Below are positions 28,998-37,760 of a stretch of DNA of 64,000 bases, in pieces. How positions within the stretch are numbered: position 1 is the stretch's first letter; each line of letters begins with the position of its first letter. This stretch comes from Peptostreptococcus russellii. GTDB taxonomy: Bacteria > Bacillota > Clostridia > Peptostreptococcales > Peptostreptococcaceae. A program made the position numbers and the translations under genes. The stretch is taken from the NCBI RefSeq assembly GCF_900110295.1, contig NZ_FODF01000001.1, forward strand, positions 278,374-342,373, written 5' to 3'. Below the pieces are notes generated by a model. It saw nothing but the letters and a program-made list of their open reading frames with translations. It searched no databases and was not told the origin of the DNA.

Positions 28998-29825
28998 ATG
29001 ATAAATATAAGAAAGTTTATTTTAAAAATGATAGTTGTAGTTTCTATACTTATTATTGTTATTCCTATAATTACCATGATAATTTGGTCTTTTATAAATA
29101 ACTATAAGTGGCCAGATCTATTTCCATCTAATTTTTCTTTAAGAGGATGGAAATATATAATACAAAATAATACAAGAGTTTTAGAGGTCTTAAAAAACAG
29201 TATTTTTATATCCATAATGACTACGATTATAACTATAGCTATTTCTATACCTTGTGCAAAGGCTTTGGCTTTTGAAAATTTCAAAGGGAAAAAGCTAGTA
29301 GAATTGTTGGTTTTTTCACCAGTTATAATACCAGCTGTATCTATTGGTATGGGTCTTAATATACAGTTTATTAGGCTTGGTATAGCGAGGACCTATATAG
29401 GTGTAATTCTTGTATGTGTAGTTCCATGTATACCATATGCAGTTAATATGATAAAGGAAGTTTTTATAATTACAGGTAGAAAATATGTAGAGCAAGCCTA
29501 TGTGCTAGGGGCATCTAAGCTAGATGTAATTAGAAAGATATCTATACCAATGATTATGCCAGGAGTAATTTCGGCTTCAATAATGTGCTATATTGTTTCT
29601 TTTAGCCAGTACTTTCTTGTTTATTTAATAGGTGGTGGAAAGATAGTTACTTTTACAATGGATATGTTTCCATTCATTCAATCTGGAGATAGAATGATGG
29701 GTTCTGTTTATGGAATTATATTTATTGGAAGCACAATTTTATTGTTAAGTATTATGGAGTATATAATGAGCAGGGTGTATAAACAAAGTTTGGAAAACTA
29801 TGTGTCTTTGGAAGTAAGTGATTAA
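28998..29825 (+). CDS. ABC transporter permease 2
   Basis: 275 residues, about six transmembrane segments, with the EAA-type loop EQAYVLGASKLDVIRKISIPM near residue 160. SD AGAGGG. It forms the second half of the importer channel. A 129-base AT-rich gap separates it from permease 1 and a 115-base gap from the ATPase; no obvious terminator was seen in either, so a single transcript is likely. Confidence 0.88.
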   Translation: MINIRKFILKMIVVVSILIIVIPIITMIIWSFINNYKWPDLFPSNFSLRGWKYIIQNNTRVLEVLKNSIFISIMTTIITIAISIPCAKALAFENFKGKKLVELLVFSPVIIPAVSIGMGLNIQFIRLGIARTYIGVILVCVVPCIPYAVNMIKEVFIITGRKYVEQAYVLGASKLDVIRKISIPMIMPGVISASIMCYIVSFSQYFLVYLIGGGKIVTFTMDMFPFIQSGDRMMGSVYGIIFIGSTILLLSIMEYIMSRVYKQSLENYVSLEVSD

Positions 29826-29940
29826 ACTTGTTTAATAAAAACAAAAAATGAAAATATTTTTATCTTTATTGGAAATGAATATTTTCTTATATAAGTTTTT
29901 CTTGCTTCTAATAAAAATAAAATGGAGATACTGATAATTT

Positions 29941-30969
29941 ATGTTTAAATTAATTTTAGAAAATATAGGTAAAAAATATGGTGATAAAAAAATTATAGAG
30001 AATTTAAATTTATCTGTTAGGGAAGGCGAAAGAGTAAGTATTTTAGGTCCTTCAGGCTGTGGAAAGAGCACCTTATTTAAAATAGCTTCAGGTATAATTA
30101 GCGATTTTGAAGGTAGGGTCTTACTAGATGGAAAAGATATTTCTAATTGTCAAATTAATAAAAGAAATATAGTAATAGTCAATCAAGAAAATCTATTATT
30201 TCCACATATGAATGTCTTTGAAAATATAGCTTTTGGGCTTAGAGTTAGAAAAGTGAATAGTGAATATATAAATAATACCGTAAAGAATCTTTTAAATGAG
30301 ATCGGTTTAAATGGATATGATAATAAAAAAGTATCCCAGCTTTCTGGAGGAGAAAAGCAAAGAGTTGCCCTAGCAAGAGCCCTTGCTGTAAAACCAGAAG
30401 TTTTGCTTTTAGATGAAGCCTATTCAAGTTTAGATACAAATTTAAGAGAAAAAATGAGAGAACTGACAATAGAACTTCAGAAAAAACATAATATAACAAT
30501 GATATTAGTTACTCACGACAAGGAGGAAGCTATTTTATTTAGCGACAGAGTTGCTGTAATGCTAAATGGAGAAATTTTACAATTTGATAAACCAAACTTA
30601 GTATATGAAAAGCCTAAAACATTGGAAGTTGCTAAATTTATGGCTGAAAAGAATTTTATAGTTCTTGGGGAAAATACTGTTTTTATTAAGGTTGAGGATA
30701 TTATAACTTCCAAGACTATAATAGAAGATAGCGTCTATGCCACTGTTATAGATTGTAAATATTCTGGTTCAAGAAATATATATACTGTTAAAATAAAGGC
30801 TTTAGACTTTGCAAAAGTAATGGATAAATCTTTTTTAGAGGAATTTTGTAATAATAAAGATAAATCTCAAGAAGATCTAATTGAAATTTCTTTAGAAGCG
30901 GATAAAAATACTATATACAATTTAGGTGAAGAAATATATATTAAGATTAAAAAGTATAATTTATACTAA
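29941..30969 (+). CDS. ABC transporter ATP-binding protein
   Basis: 342 residues. Walker A GPSGCGKST (about 37-45), Q-loop VNQENLLFPH, signature LSGGEKQRVALARALA, Walker B VLLLDEAYSSLD and switch His VTHDKEEA are all intact. A C-terminal ~110-residue extension resembles the regulatory OB/TOBE region of polyamine/thiamine-type importer ATPases. It energises the two permeases encoded upstream. The start codon follows a weak SD (TGGAGA). Confidence 0.92.
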   Translation: MFKLILENIGKKYGDKKIIENLNLSVREGERVSILGPSGCGKSTLFKIASGIISDFEGRVLLDGKDISNCQINKRNIVIVNQENLLFPHMNVFENIAFGLRVRKVNSEYINNTVKNLLNEIGLNGYDNKKVSQLSGGEKQRVALARALAVKPEVLLLDEAYSSLDTNLREKMRELTIELQKKHNITMILVTHDKEEAILFSDRVAVMLNGEILQFDKPNLVYEKPKTLEVAKFMAEKNFIVLGENTVFIKVEDIITSKTIIEDSVYATVIDCKYSGSRNIYTVKIKALDFAKVMDKSFLEEFCNNKDKSQEDLIEISLEADKNTIYNLGEEIYIKIKKYNLY

Positions 30970-30985
30970 GTTTCTACTAAGAAAT

Positions 30986-31007
30986 AAACTTGTAAAGAAG
31001 TTTTTTT
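30986..31007 (+). terminator. Weak terminator after the ABC operon
   Basis: A short stem AAACTT/AAGTTT followed by a run of T; may allow readthrough into the adenosine deaminase gene. Confidence 0.5.
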
Positions 31008-31079
31008 GCTTTTATAATAAATACAAGACATATATTTTGAAAATAAGATATCTATAATGATGTAAGAAGAGGTGAATAA

Positions 31080-32099
31080 ATGGAAAAAATATTAGGATAT
31101 AATGATTTTTTAGAGCTTCCCAAAATAGAACTTCACTGTCATCTGGATGGTTCTTTAAGAGCAGATAGTGTTGTAGAAGAAATAAGAACTCAAAATATTG
31201 ATATTAGTGAAGATGATATAGTTAATATAAATAGCATTTTAAAGGCGCCACAGGACTGTACCTCACTTGTAGAATACTTAAGTGCCTTTGATATGCCTCT
31301 TAAAGTTCTACAGAGCAAAAGGGCAATAAGAAGATTTGTATTTGAAGTTTTTGAAGATGCCTACAAGGAAAATGTAGTTTATCTTGAACTTAGATTTGCT
31401 CCGATTCTTCATACTCAGAAAGGACTAAGTATGAAGGAAATAATTTCTTCTGCAATTGAAGGGATGAATAATGCAAAGGATAGGTACGACATTGAAGGTG
31501 GACTAATTTTATGTTGTATGAAAAACTTCTCTGAAGAAGATGCAATAAGTACTATTGAATCTGGGAAAGAGTTTCTAGGTAAGGGAGTTTGTGCTGTGGA
31601 TTTGGCAGGTCCAGAGGATGAAGCTTTTGCTTATAAATTTATAAATGCTATGAAACTTGCCAAAGAGTATGGTTACAAAATTACAATCCACGCTGGAGAG
31701 GCTGCTTCTGCTCAAAATGTAAAAGATTCTATAAAGCTTCTGCATGCTGATAGAATAGGACATGGAGTAAGAACTATAGAATCTGAAGAAGTATATAATC
31801 TAGTCAAGGAAAATAATGTACTTCTAGAAATATGTCCTACTAGTAATCTTCAGACAAAAACTGTAGAAAGTCTAGAAAAACATCCTTTGATAAAATATTT
31901 TAAAGATGGACTTGCTTTTTCTATAAATACCGATAATAGAACGGTTTCAGACACTACAGAAACAAAAGAATGCAGTATTGTTTCAAAACTTGTCTGCATG
32001 AATGTAGACGATTATAAAAAAATATATTATAATACAGTTGGGGCAATTTTTGCCTCAGATAAAGTTAAACAAAAACTCTTAAATAGATTAAATAAATAA
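31080..32099 (+). CDS. add: Adenosine deaminase
   Basis: A 339-residue zinc hydrolase converting adenosine or deoxyadenosine to inosine or deoxyinosine in purine salvage. Metal and catalytic motifs are present in order: ELHCHLDGSL (HxH, about 17-26), TIHAGEA with the zinc His and catalytic Glu, DRIGHGVR, and FSINTDN with the zinc-binding Asp. Length is normal. SD AGAGGTG before the ATG. Proximity to the ABC importer is suggestive of nucleoside metabolism, but there is no direct evidence that the importer carries nucleosides. Confidence 0.94.
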   Translation: MEKILGYNDFLELPKIELHCHLDGSLRADSVVEEIRTQNIDISEDDIVNINSILKAPQDCTSLVEYLSAFDMPLKVLQSKRAIRRFVFEVFEDAYKENVVYLELRFAPILHTQKGLSMKEIISSAIEGMNNAKDRYDIEGGLILCCMKNFSEEDAISTIESGKEFLGKGVCAVDLAGPEDEAFAYKFINAMKLAKEYGYKITIHAGEAASAQNVKDSIKLLHADRIGHGVRTIESEEVYNLVKENNVLLEICPTSNLQTKTVESLEKHPLIKYFKDGLAFSINTDNRTVSDTTETKECSIVSKLVCMNVDDYKKIYYNTVGAIFASDKVKQKLLNRLNK

Positions 32100-32238
32100 T
32101 AGTATTGATTTTACATAACAACCTAAAATAAATTGTAGTACTTTCTTTACTACTTATTAGAAGTTTCTTTTGTACAGAATACTTTTAAGGTGAACAATTT
32201 ATACGAGGAGTTTTTAAAACAAATTGGAGGTGTTTTAT

Positions 32239-33072
32239 TTGGGTAATTGTGATACATGTCCATCAAAGGGCAACTGCAATACAAATGCAGAAGCGTGTGG
32301 AATTCAAAACAATCCTAATAACAAAATAAAAAACATTATAGGTGTAATGAGTGGTAAAGGCGGCGTTGGTAAATCTACAATGACAACTCTTATCGCTAAG
32401 CAGCTAAATGCACAGGGTTATAAAGTTGGTATACTTGATGCAGATATTACTGGTCCAAGTATTCCAAGACTTATGAGAATGGGAGATGTGAAAGCATTTT
32501 CAGATGGTACTAATATAATACCTGTTACTACTTCTGCAGGAATAAAGGTTATATCACTTAACCTTATGCTTGAAGATGAAAACTCACCTGTAATATGGAG
32601 AGGACCTATGATAGGTGGAGTAGTTAAACAGTTCTATACAGATGTATTATGGGAAGAACTTGACTACCTTCTAATAGATATGCCACCAGGAACAGGGGAT
32701 GTTGCTCTTACAGTAATGCAATCTATTCCAATTACTGGTGTTGTTATGGTTTCTATGCCTCAGAATCTAGTATCAATGATAGTTTCAAAGGCAATTAACA
32801 TGACTCAACAGTTAAATGTACCTGTAATAGGAATTATAGAAAATATGAGTTATATACAGTGTCCAAATTGTTCTGAAAAGATCAGAATGTTTGATGATGA
32901 CGATATAAATAATTTCCTAGATAGCAATAAGGTTGAACTTTTAGGAGAACTTCCTATGTCTAAGGAAATAATAAAGATTTCTACAGAAGGTGTTGGAGAA
33001 ATAAGTCCAGACCTAAAGGGTATAATAGAAGGAATTACAAGCAAAGTTGAAAGTTTCTGTGCAAACAGATAA
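32239..33072 (+). CDS. Mrp/NBP35-family iron-sulfur carrier ATPase
   Basis: 277 residues. A Cys-rich N-terminus (CDTCPSKGNCNTNAEAC) precedes the P-loop GVMSGKGGVGKSTMTTL (about 36-52), then DADITGPSIPRLM, IDMPPGTGD and the CxxC of CPNCSEKIR, which forms the bridging cluster between monomers. Mrp/ApbC proteins deliver Fe-S clusters in the cytosol. The start is TTG 32239, spaced six bases from a GGAGGTG SD (32226-32232); an upstream in-frame TTG lies on the SD itself. Monocistronic with its own terminator. Confidence 0.92.
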   Translation: MGNCDTCPSKGNCNTNAEACGIQNNPNNKIKNIIGVMSGKGGVGKSTMTTLIAKQLNAQGYKVGILDADITGPSIPRLMRMGDVKAFSDGTNIIPVTTSAGIKVISLNLMLEDENSPVIWRGPMIGGVVKQFYTDVLWEELDYLLIDMPPGTGDVALTVMQSIPITGVVMVSMPQNLVSMIVSKAINMTQQLNVPVIGIIENMSYIQCPNCSEKIRMFDDDDINNFLDSNKVELLGELPMSKEIIKISTEGVGEISPDLKGIIEGITSKVESFCANR

Positions 33073-33077
33073 AACAA

Positions 33078-33108
33078 AAGAAGGTACCTTTTAAAAGGTA
33101 CCTTCTTA
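33078..33108 (+). terminator. Palindromic terminator
   Basis: A 15-bp perfect palindrome AAGAAGGTACCTTTT/AAAAGGTACCTTCTT with U-rich closing arm. It lies between convergent genes and may work on both strands. Confidence 0.8.
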
Positions 33109-33163
33109 TTATAGTAATATTCAAAAAAACTTACAAAACGACTATTTCAATTGAATCACCAAC

Positions 33164-33430
33164 CTAGAGCTTCTTAATGTATTTAATTGAATTGATAGGT
33201 ATGTGTAGTGATTCTGTTTCATTGTAATTTGGATTTTCTTCATCAAGGTACGTAATAGTTAGTGTTAGGGATACATGATCACACTCGGAGATTACTCCAT
33301 ATAACTTAGAACCACTTATGTAGGAACTGATTTCAACGAAATCGTGCACATGGTTTTCAACAAACTTTCTAAATTTTGTTTTTTGATCTTCTCTTTGTAA
33401 CTGTTTTTGTCTAGTCTTAATTTTTACCAT
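33164..33430 (-). CDS. Small hypothetical protein (88 aa)
   Basis: No family was recognised. The N-terminus is strongly basic and Gln-rich (KIKTRQKQLQREDQKTKFRKF). The rest looks like a small all-beta fold with SGSKLYGVISECDHVSLTLTITYLDEE, reminiscent of Sm-like or ribosome-maturation-type barrels, but this is only an impression. A strong AGGGGTGA SD precedes the ATG, supporting expression. It is transcribed against the mrp gene and away from the Nudix gene. Confidence 0.7.
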   Translation of the reverse strand: MVKIKTRQKQLQREDQKTKFRKFVENHVHDFVEISSYISGSKLYGVISECDHVSLTLTITYLDEENPNYNETESLHIPINSIKYIKKL

Positions 33431-33610
33431 TTAAATCACCCCTTTTATCTGAATGCTACTGGCCTTACTAGATGAATATGAAATTTATTTTTTAAAAAAG
33501 ATTTTAAAATCAAGTTTTAAAGTTATTCTAATTATAGAAAACGTTATCCTTCTTTTCTTATTTTTATTATATAACTAATTAAAACATATGTAAATACAAA
33601 AGGAGAAAAA

Positions 33611-34228
33611 ATGCGAAAATTTGGAAAAATTAATAAAATAACTAAAATTGAAGAAGTATACCACTCAAAATTCCTAAATGTTTTTGAAGTCTATTATAAA
33701 ACAGAGTTAGGAAATGAAAAAAAGTGGATGGTCGCTTCGAGAAAGAATTTAGAAGACTATAAAAAAATGTTATATAAAGAAGAAAAATTTAGAAATGATG
33801 CAGTTATAATTGTACCTTTGGAAACTAATAGAGATGCTCTTGTCTTAATAAGGGAATTTAGAATGCCTATAAATGACTATATATATTCTCTTCCTGCTGG
33901 ACTTATAGATCCAGGAGAAGACATTTATGAATCCGCTGTAAGAGAAATGTATGAGGAAACTGGCTTAGAACTTTATGAAATAGATAAAGATAAATCTTGT
34001 AACAAAGCTTTTGCTTCAGTTGGAATGTCTGATGAATCGCTGGCGATAATCTATGGAAAGGTAAGGGGAGAGTTTTCGACTAAAGGGCAGGAAGAAAGTG
34101 AAATAATAGAACCTATTTATGTAGATAGAAAAATGGCAAAAGAGATTCTAGCAAGTAATGTAAATATTGACATTAAAGCATGGTTAATTCTTAAAGAGTT
34201 TGTGGAAAAGGAGAGTAAAAAGTTTTAG
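33611..34228 (+). CDS. Nudix hydrolase, ADP-ribose pyrophosphatase-like
   Basis: 205 residues. The complete Nudix box GX5EX7REUXEEXGU appears as GLIDPGEDIYESAVREMYEE followed by TGL (about 97-119), giving a metal-dependent pyrophosphohydrolase. The N-terminal beta-rich part and the LIREFRMP strand resemble NudF/ADP-ribose pyrophosphatases. An AAAAGGAG SD precedes the ATG. Its stop shares a base with the next gene's GTG, so the two are co-translated. Confidence 0.9.
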   Translation: MRKFGKINKITKIEEVYHSKFLNVFEVYYKTELGNEKKWMVASRKNLEDYKKMLYKEEKFRNDAVIIVPLETNRDALVLIREFRMPINDYIYSLPAGLIDPGEDIYESAVREMYEETGLELYEIDKDKSCNKAFASVGMSDESLAIIYGKVRGEFSTKGQEESEIIEPIYVDRKMAKEILASNVNIDIKAWLILKEFVEKESKKF

Positions 34229-34536
34229 TGTATACATATATATTAAGATGTAAGGACAATAGCCTGTATTGTGGCTATACTACAGATATTGCTAGGAGAG
34301 AAGAAGAACATAAAAATAAAATCGGTTCTAAATATGTAAGAGCTCATGGATTCAAGAAATTGGAATTGTATATAGCATTGGAAAGTAAAAGCCTTGCCAT
34401 GAAAATGGAATGTGCAATAAAAAAGCTAAGTAAAGGCAAAAAAGAAAAACTTATTCAAGGTGATGATAGTATTATAGATAAATTAGATATAGATTATATA
34501 TCAATAAATAGACTATCAGCGGATGAAAGAAAATAA
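34228..34536 (+). CDS. GIY-YIG nuclease superfamily protein (UPF0213/YhbQ-like)
   Basis: 102 residues: MYTYILRCKDNSLYCGYT (the GIY...YIG elements as TYI...YCG), the conserved Arg in DIARREEEH, and SKYVRAH. Stand-alone domains of this size are the YhbQ/YazA group, whose cellular role is unclear. GTG start overlapping the Nudix stop, SD AAAAGGAG inside the upstream gene. Confidence 0.88.
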   Translation: MYTYILRCKDNSLYCGYTTDIARREEEHKNKIGSKYVRAHGFKKLELYIALESKSLAMKMECAIKKLSKGKKEKLIQGDDSIIDKLDIDYISINRLSADERK

Positions 34537-34651
34537 TATTTATAAAAATATATAAGAAATTAGTGATAAACTTTTCAAAATAAGTCATATATATTTTTTA
34601 AAATAAACTATAAAAAATTGAAAACATCGATTATTTTAAAAAGATATTGCT

Positions 34652-34691
34652 AAAAAAGCCTAAAAGAACAGATGTTCTTTTAGGCTTTTTT
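34652..34691 (+). terminator. Strong terminator
   Basis: A 16-bp stem AAAAGCCTAAAAGAAC/GTTCTTTTAGGCTTTT with a four-base AGAT loop and long T run; ends the Nudix/GIY-YIG transcript. Confidence 0.92.
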
Positions 34692-34802
34692 TAATACTAG
34701 AAGAAAATAAATTTAAATTTAATAGGAGTACATTTGTTTTTTTATATCAAAAATATTAAAAAACAAAATATAATTTCTTTTACATAAAATATAAATATAA
34801 TC

Positions 34803-34862
34803 TTGCTTAAAGAGTGTACTAGATATATAATACACTTATAGATGTACTAGTCATATAGTACA
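34803..34862 (+). promoter_or_regulatory. Promoter with two tandem GntR (YtrA-type) operators
   Basis: TTGCTT (34803-34808), 17-base spacer, TATAAT (34826-34831). Two copies of the dyad TGTACTA-N6-TARTACA are at 34815-34834 (over the spacer and -10) and 34843-34862 (just downstream), 28 bases apart, on nearly the same helical face. The following gene encodes a YtrA-like GntR repressor, so autorepression is the natural reading. Confidence 0.8.
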
Positions 34863-34879
34863 CTTTAGGAGGTGCAGAA

Positions 34880-35284
34880 TTGAATATTTCTGAATTTAAT
34901 TTCAACAATAATACACCTATATACCTACAAATTGCAAAATATTTCCAAGCAAAAGTATTTATAGGTGAACTTTCTCCTGGTGATGTTATGCCCTCTAGAA
35001 GAGAGCTCGCAGGAGAAGCTAGGGTTAATCTCAATACAGTTCAGAAGGCATATGCCTTTATGGAAGATATTGGGCTAATAAAGACTGAAAGAAATAGATT
35101 TAGCTCTATTACAGATAACAAAAATATTATAGAAAATCTTAGAAATGAATTTATCAAAGAACCTCTTGAAAACTTTATATTGACGATGAAATCTGTCAAT
35201 ATAAGTAAAGAACAGGTTTTGAAACTTATTGATAAGGAATTTGATAATATAAAAGAAGTTTCTGAGGATAAAAAAGAAAAATAG
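34880..35284 (+). CDS. GntR-family transcriptional regulator, YtrA subfamily
   Basis: 134 residues, the short form of GntR: an N-terminal winged helix (PIYLQIAKYFQAKVFIGEL, SPGDVMPSRRELAGEARVNLNTVQKAYAFME) followed by only a brief C-terminal dimerisation helix pair, as in YtrA. It starts at TTG 34880 after AGGAGGTG. It leads an ABC exporter operon, and the two dyads in its promoter are its likely binding sites. YtrA-type systems commonly respond to cell-envelope antibiotics; that inducer is an inference here. Confidence 0.9.
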   Translation: MNISEFNFNNNTPIYLQIAKYFQAKVFIGELSPGDVMPSRRELAGEARVNLNTVQKAYAFMEDIGLIKTERNRFSSITDNKNIIENLRNEFIKEPLENFILTMKSVNISKEQVLKLIDKEFDNIKEVSEDKKEK

Positions 35285-35302
35285 ATAAAAAGAGGTGAAA
35301 TT

Positions 35303-36022
35303 ATGATACAACTAAAAAATGTTACAAAAAAATATAAAAAAAGTGCAAATGGCGGTAAAAAATATATGCAGTATGCTTTAGATAATGTATCACTGAATAT
35401 TGATTCTGGAAAAATAACCGCTATTTTGGGTATAAATGGAGCAGGAAAATCTACTATGTTGAAAATAATAGCTGGCTTGGTTCAAACTACAAGTGGTGAA
35501 GTCTATATCGACAATGAAAAAATAAGTGAAAAAATATATGAAAAACTTATTTTCGTTCCAGATTGTGAAACTCATTTTCCTTCATTTACAATAGAGGATA
35601 TGATGAATTTCTATAAGGATTTTTATAAAACTTGGAATCAAGAAAAAGCAGATGAAATGATGGAATTTTTTAATCTTAATAAAAATGATATAATAGATTC
35701 TCTTTCAAAAGGAAATATTGCAAAAGTAAAACTTATTCTAAGTTTTGCTTTAGACATGAAGTATATTCTTCTTGATGAACCTTTTAATGGCATAGATATT
35801 TTCAAAAGACAAGAATTCGTAAGTATTATTGCTAGATATATAGATAATGATCAGTCTGTAATTATTACTACACATGAAATTGATGAAATTGAGCAGATTG
35901 TAGATGATGTGATTATTCTTTCTGATGGAAGAGTAGCTGCTAAATTCGATGCCGAAGAAATGAGATTTAATGAAGGAAAATCTATAAAAGATAAAATCAG
36001 AGAGGTGTCTATAGATGATTAA
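35303..36022 (+). CDS. ABC transporter ATP-binding protein (YtrB-like)
   Basis: 239 residues. Walker A GINGAGKST, a variant signature LSKGNIAKVKL in place of LSGGQ, Walker B YILLDEPFNGID and switch ITTHEIDEIE. The degenerate LSKGN signature is usual for the YtrB/antibiotic-exporter group. SD AGAGGTG. Its 3' end overlaps the next membrane gene by 8 bases. Confidence 0.9.
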   Translation: MIQLKNVTKKYKKSANGGKKYMQYALDNVSLNIDSGKITAILGINGAGKSTMLKIIAGLVQTTSGEVYIDNEKISEKIYEKLIFVPDCETHFPSFTIEDMMNFYKDFYKTWNQEKADEMMEFFNLNKNDIIDSLSKGNIAKVKLILSFALDMKYILLDEPFNGIDIFKRQEFVSIIARYIDNDQSVIITTHEIDEIEQIVDDVIILSDGRVAAKFDAEEMRFNEGKSIKDKIREVSIDD

Positions 36023-36845
36023 GTATTTAAAATTATTTAAAGTTAATATTAGACAAAATCTGAAAATATTTATATCATTTAATATTATATCCATTTTATC
36101 TTTTATAATAATATTTTTAATTTGTAAATTTAGCATAGATGCTGCTATTATGAATCATATATCAAATGGCATTGAGCTTACCCTGAATTTAAATTTTAAA
36201 ATAGAAACCTTTTTATTATTTGAGACGGTTTTATTTATGCTATTTGTATTGACAACTATACATATTAGATTTTCAGATTACTTTGGGACTTTATATACAA
36301 CCATGCAAATACCAGTAAACAGAGCATTTCATGTGATCTCTATTATTTTAGAAGCAGTAATATTTATAGCAATACAGTATGTTTTATTCTATATTTTGCT
36401 AAAATTAAACTACACTTATATTCTAAGTAGTCTTTCAAAAATAGAATATTCTCATTTGTATAATGTCTACGATGGCTTTAAAAATACAACATCTATTAAT
36501 GCTTTTGGCGAACTTATACCTATCTGGAATCTTTCAATAAAAAATATTATATTTAGATTGTTTATATCTTGGCCTGCTATAGCCTCATACTGCATTCTTT
36601 TTTATATGATATTTTATAGATATGGAGCTAAAATAGTTTCAGCCATTATTACTGCTATTTTAATTTTAATAATATTTATAAGTAATATACATTTGATTTC
36701 TAATATTATAGATTTGATATTTATATTATTATTTGAAGTGATTTTTCATAATTTGTCATCAGGTAATATAATTAACTCAATTTTAATATTAATAGGGAGT
36801 GTACTTTTAAATTCATATATTATAAGAAGAAAACTAGATTTTTAG
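36015..36845 (+). CDS. ABC-2-like membrane permease subunit A
   Basis: 276 residues, about six hydrophobic segments, N-terminus MIKYLKLFKVNIRQNLKIFISFNIISIL. There is little sequence signature beyond membrane topology; assignment as exporter permease rests on the overlap with the ATPase gene and the GntR-ABC context. SD AGAGGTG within the ATPase gene. Confidence 0.75.
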   Translation: MIKYLKLFKVNIRQNLKIFISFNIISILSFIIIFLICKFSIDAAIMNHISNGIELTLNLNFKIETFLLFETVLFMLFVLTTIHIRFSDYFGTLYTTMQIPVNRAFHVISIILEAVIFIAIQYVLFYILLKLNYTYILSSLSKIEYSHLYNVYDGFKNTTSINAFGELIPIWNLSIKNIIFRLFISWPAIASYCILFYMIFYRYGAKIVSAIITAILILIIFISNIHLISNIIDLIFILLFEVIFHNLSSGNIINSILILIGSVLLNSYIIRRKLDF

Positions 36846-36854
36846 GAGGATGTT

Positions 36855-37760
36855 ATGAATCAATTATTAAGTTTATACTATTACGAACTTAAAAAGAATA
36901 AAACAAAATTCCTGATAATGACATTGTTTGCTATACTATTTTTTATTATATCGTGCTTTACAATATTTTTTCAAAATGGCTATGGTATGAATGTTTTAGA
37001 GGCAAAAAAAGTTGTTGAAATGTCTTTAAGAAATACAAATATAACTTCAAATATGTCAGCTGAAATACTAGAAAATTCAATAGCTGGAATATCTTTTACG
37101 GAAGATTTCATTTTTATATCAGCTATTTTAAAAGTAATAGGAGCTGTACTAGCAGTTTTAATGTCATTTGGAGTGGCTATAAGGAGTTTTAAGAAGAAAA
37201 ATAAAAGTTACTATATTGATTCTTGTTTACCAGTTAAAATATGGAAAATAAAGCTTTCAAGAATCTTATGTGGACTTAGTATATATATATATTATTTGCT
37301 TTCTCTTTCCTGTGCTTTAATTATAATAGATATATTACAAAAGATTCTGTTAGGTAAGTATTATACTGGAGCAATGGGCTTGTTTTATCCAGAGCTTATT
37401 TTCATACCAACAGATCCCCCAATAGCAGTATTTATAACATTTATGTTTGTCCCTGTTTGTATAGCAGGAATTCAAACAATAGCAGACATATTTTTTGTTC
37501 AAAGCTCAGGTAAAAACATTGTAAAGAAAATATTTTCTATTGCAATACTTGTTATATGTGGAATAGGCATGATTGCATTAATAATATATATGCAAATTTA
37601 TGAAAGCTTTATGCTAAGTACAGATTTAGAAGTAGGAAATAGTCTGATATTAAACATAAACCCATTTTACTTAGGAATGTTTGTATTTCCTGTAATGTTT
37701 TTGATTTTATTTATAATTGACGTGAAAATTAGCAAAAGAAAATTTAGAGGAGGTGTTTAA
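36855..37760 (+). CDS. ABC-2-like membrane permease subunit B
   Basis: 301 residues. It begins MNQLLSLYYYELKKNKTKF, the Y.ELKKN pattern of ABC-2 permeases, then a large loop and about six membrane segments, including VAIRSFKKKNKSYYIDSCLPVKIWKIKLSRI typical of a permease coupling region (quoted in part). SD TAGGAGGA nine bases after the previous gene. It probably forms a heterodimer with subunit A. Confidence 0.78.
   Translation: MNQLLSLYYYELKKNKTKFLIMTLFAILFFIISCFTIFFQNGYGMNVLEAKKVVEMSLRNTNITSNMSAEILENSIAGISFTEDFIFISAILKVIGAVLAVLMSFGVAIRSFKKKNKSYYIDSCLPVKIWKIKLSRILCGLSIYIYYLLSLSCALIIIDILQKILLGKYYTGAMGLFYPELIFIPTDPPIAVFITFMFVPVCIAGIQTIADIFFVQSSGKNIVKKIFSIAILVICGIGMIALIIYMQIYESFMLSTDLEVGNSLILNINPFYLGMFVFPVMFLILFIIDVKISKRKFRGGV

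Larger units (their letters stand above)
34537..34879. other. Intergenic region, 343 bases
   Basis: Contains a terminator (34652-34691) and the promoter/operator of the GntR-ABC operon (34803-34862), both listed separately. The remainder is AT-rich with no reading frame or structure noted. Confidence 0.7.

Noticed and set aside
34667..34678. GAACAGATGTTC, a match to the GAAC-N4-GTTC SOS box
   Set aside because: It is the top of a 16-bp terminator hairpin with a T run; the symmetry is explained by the stem, and no promoter lies next to it.
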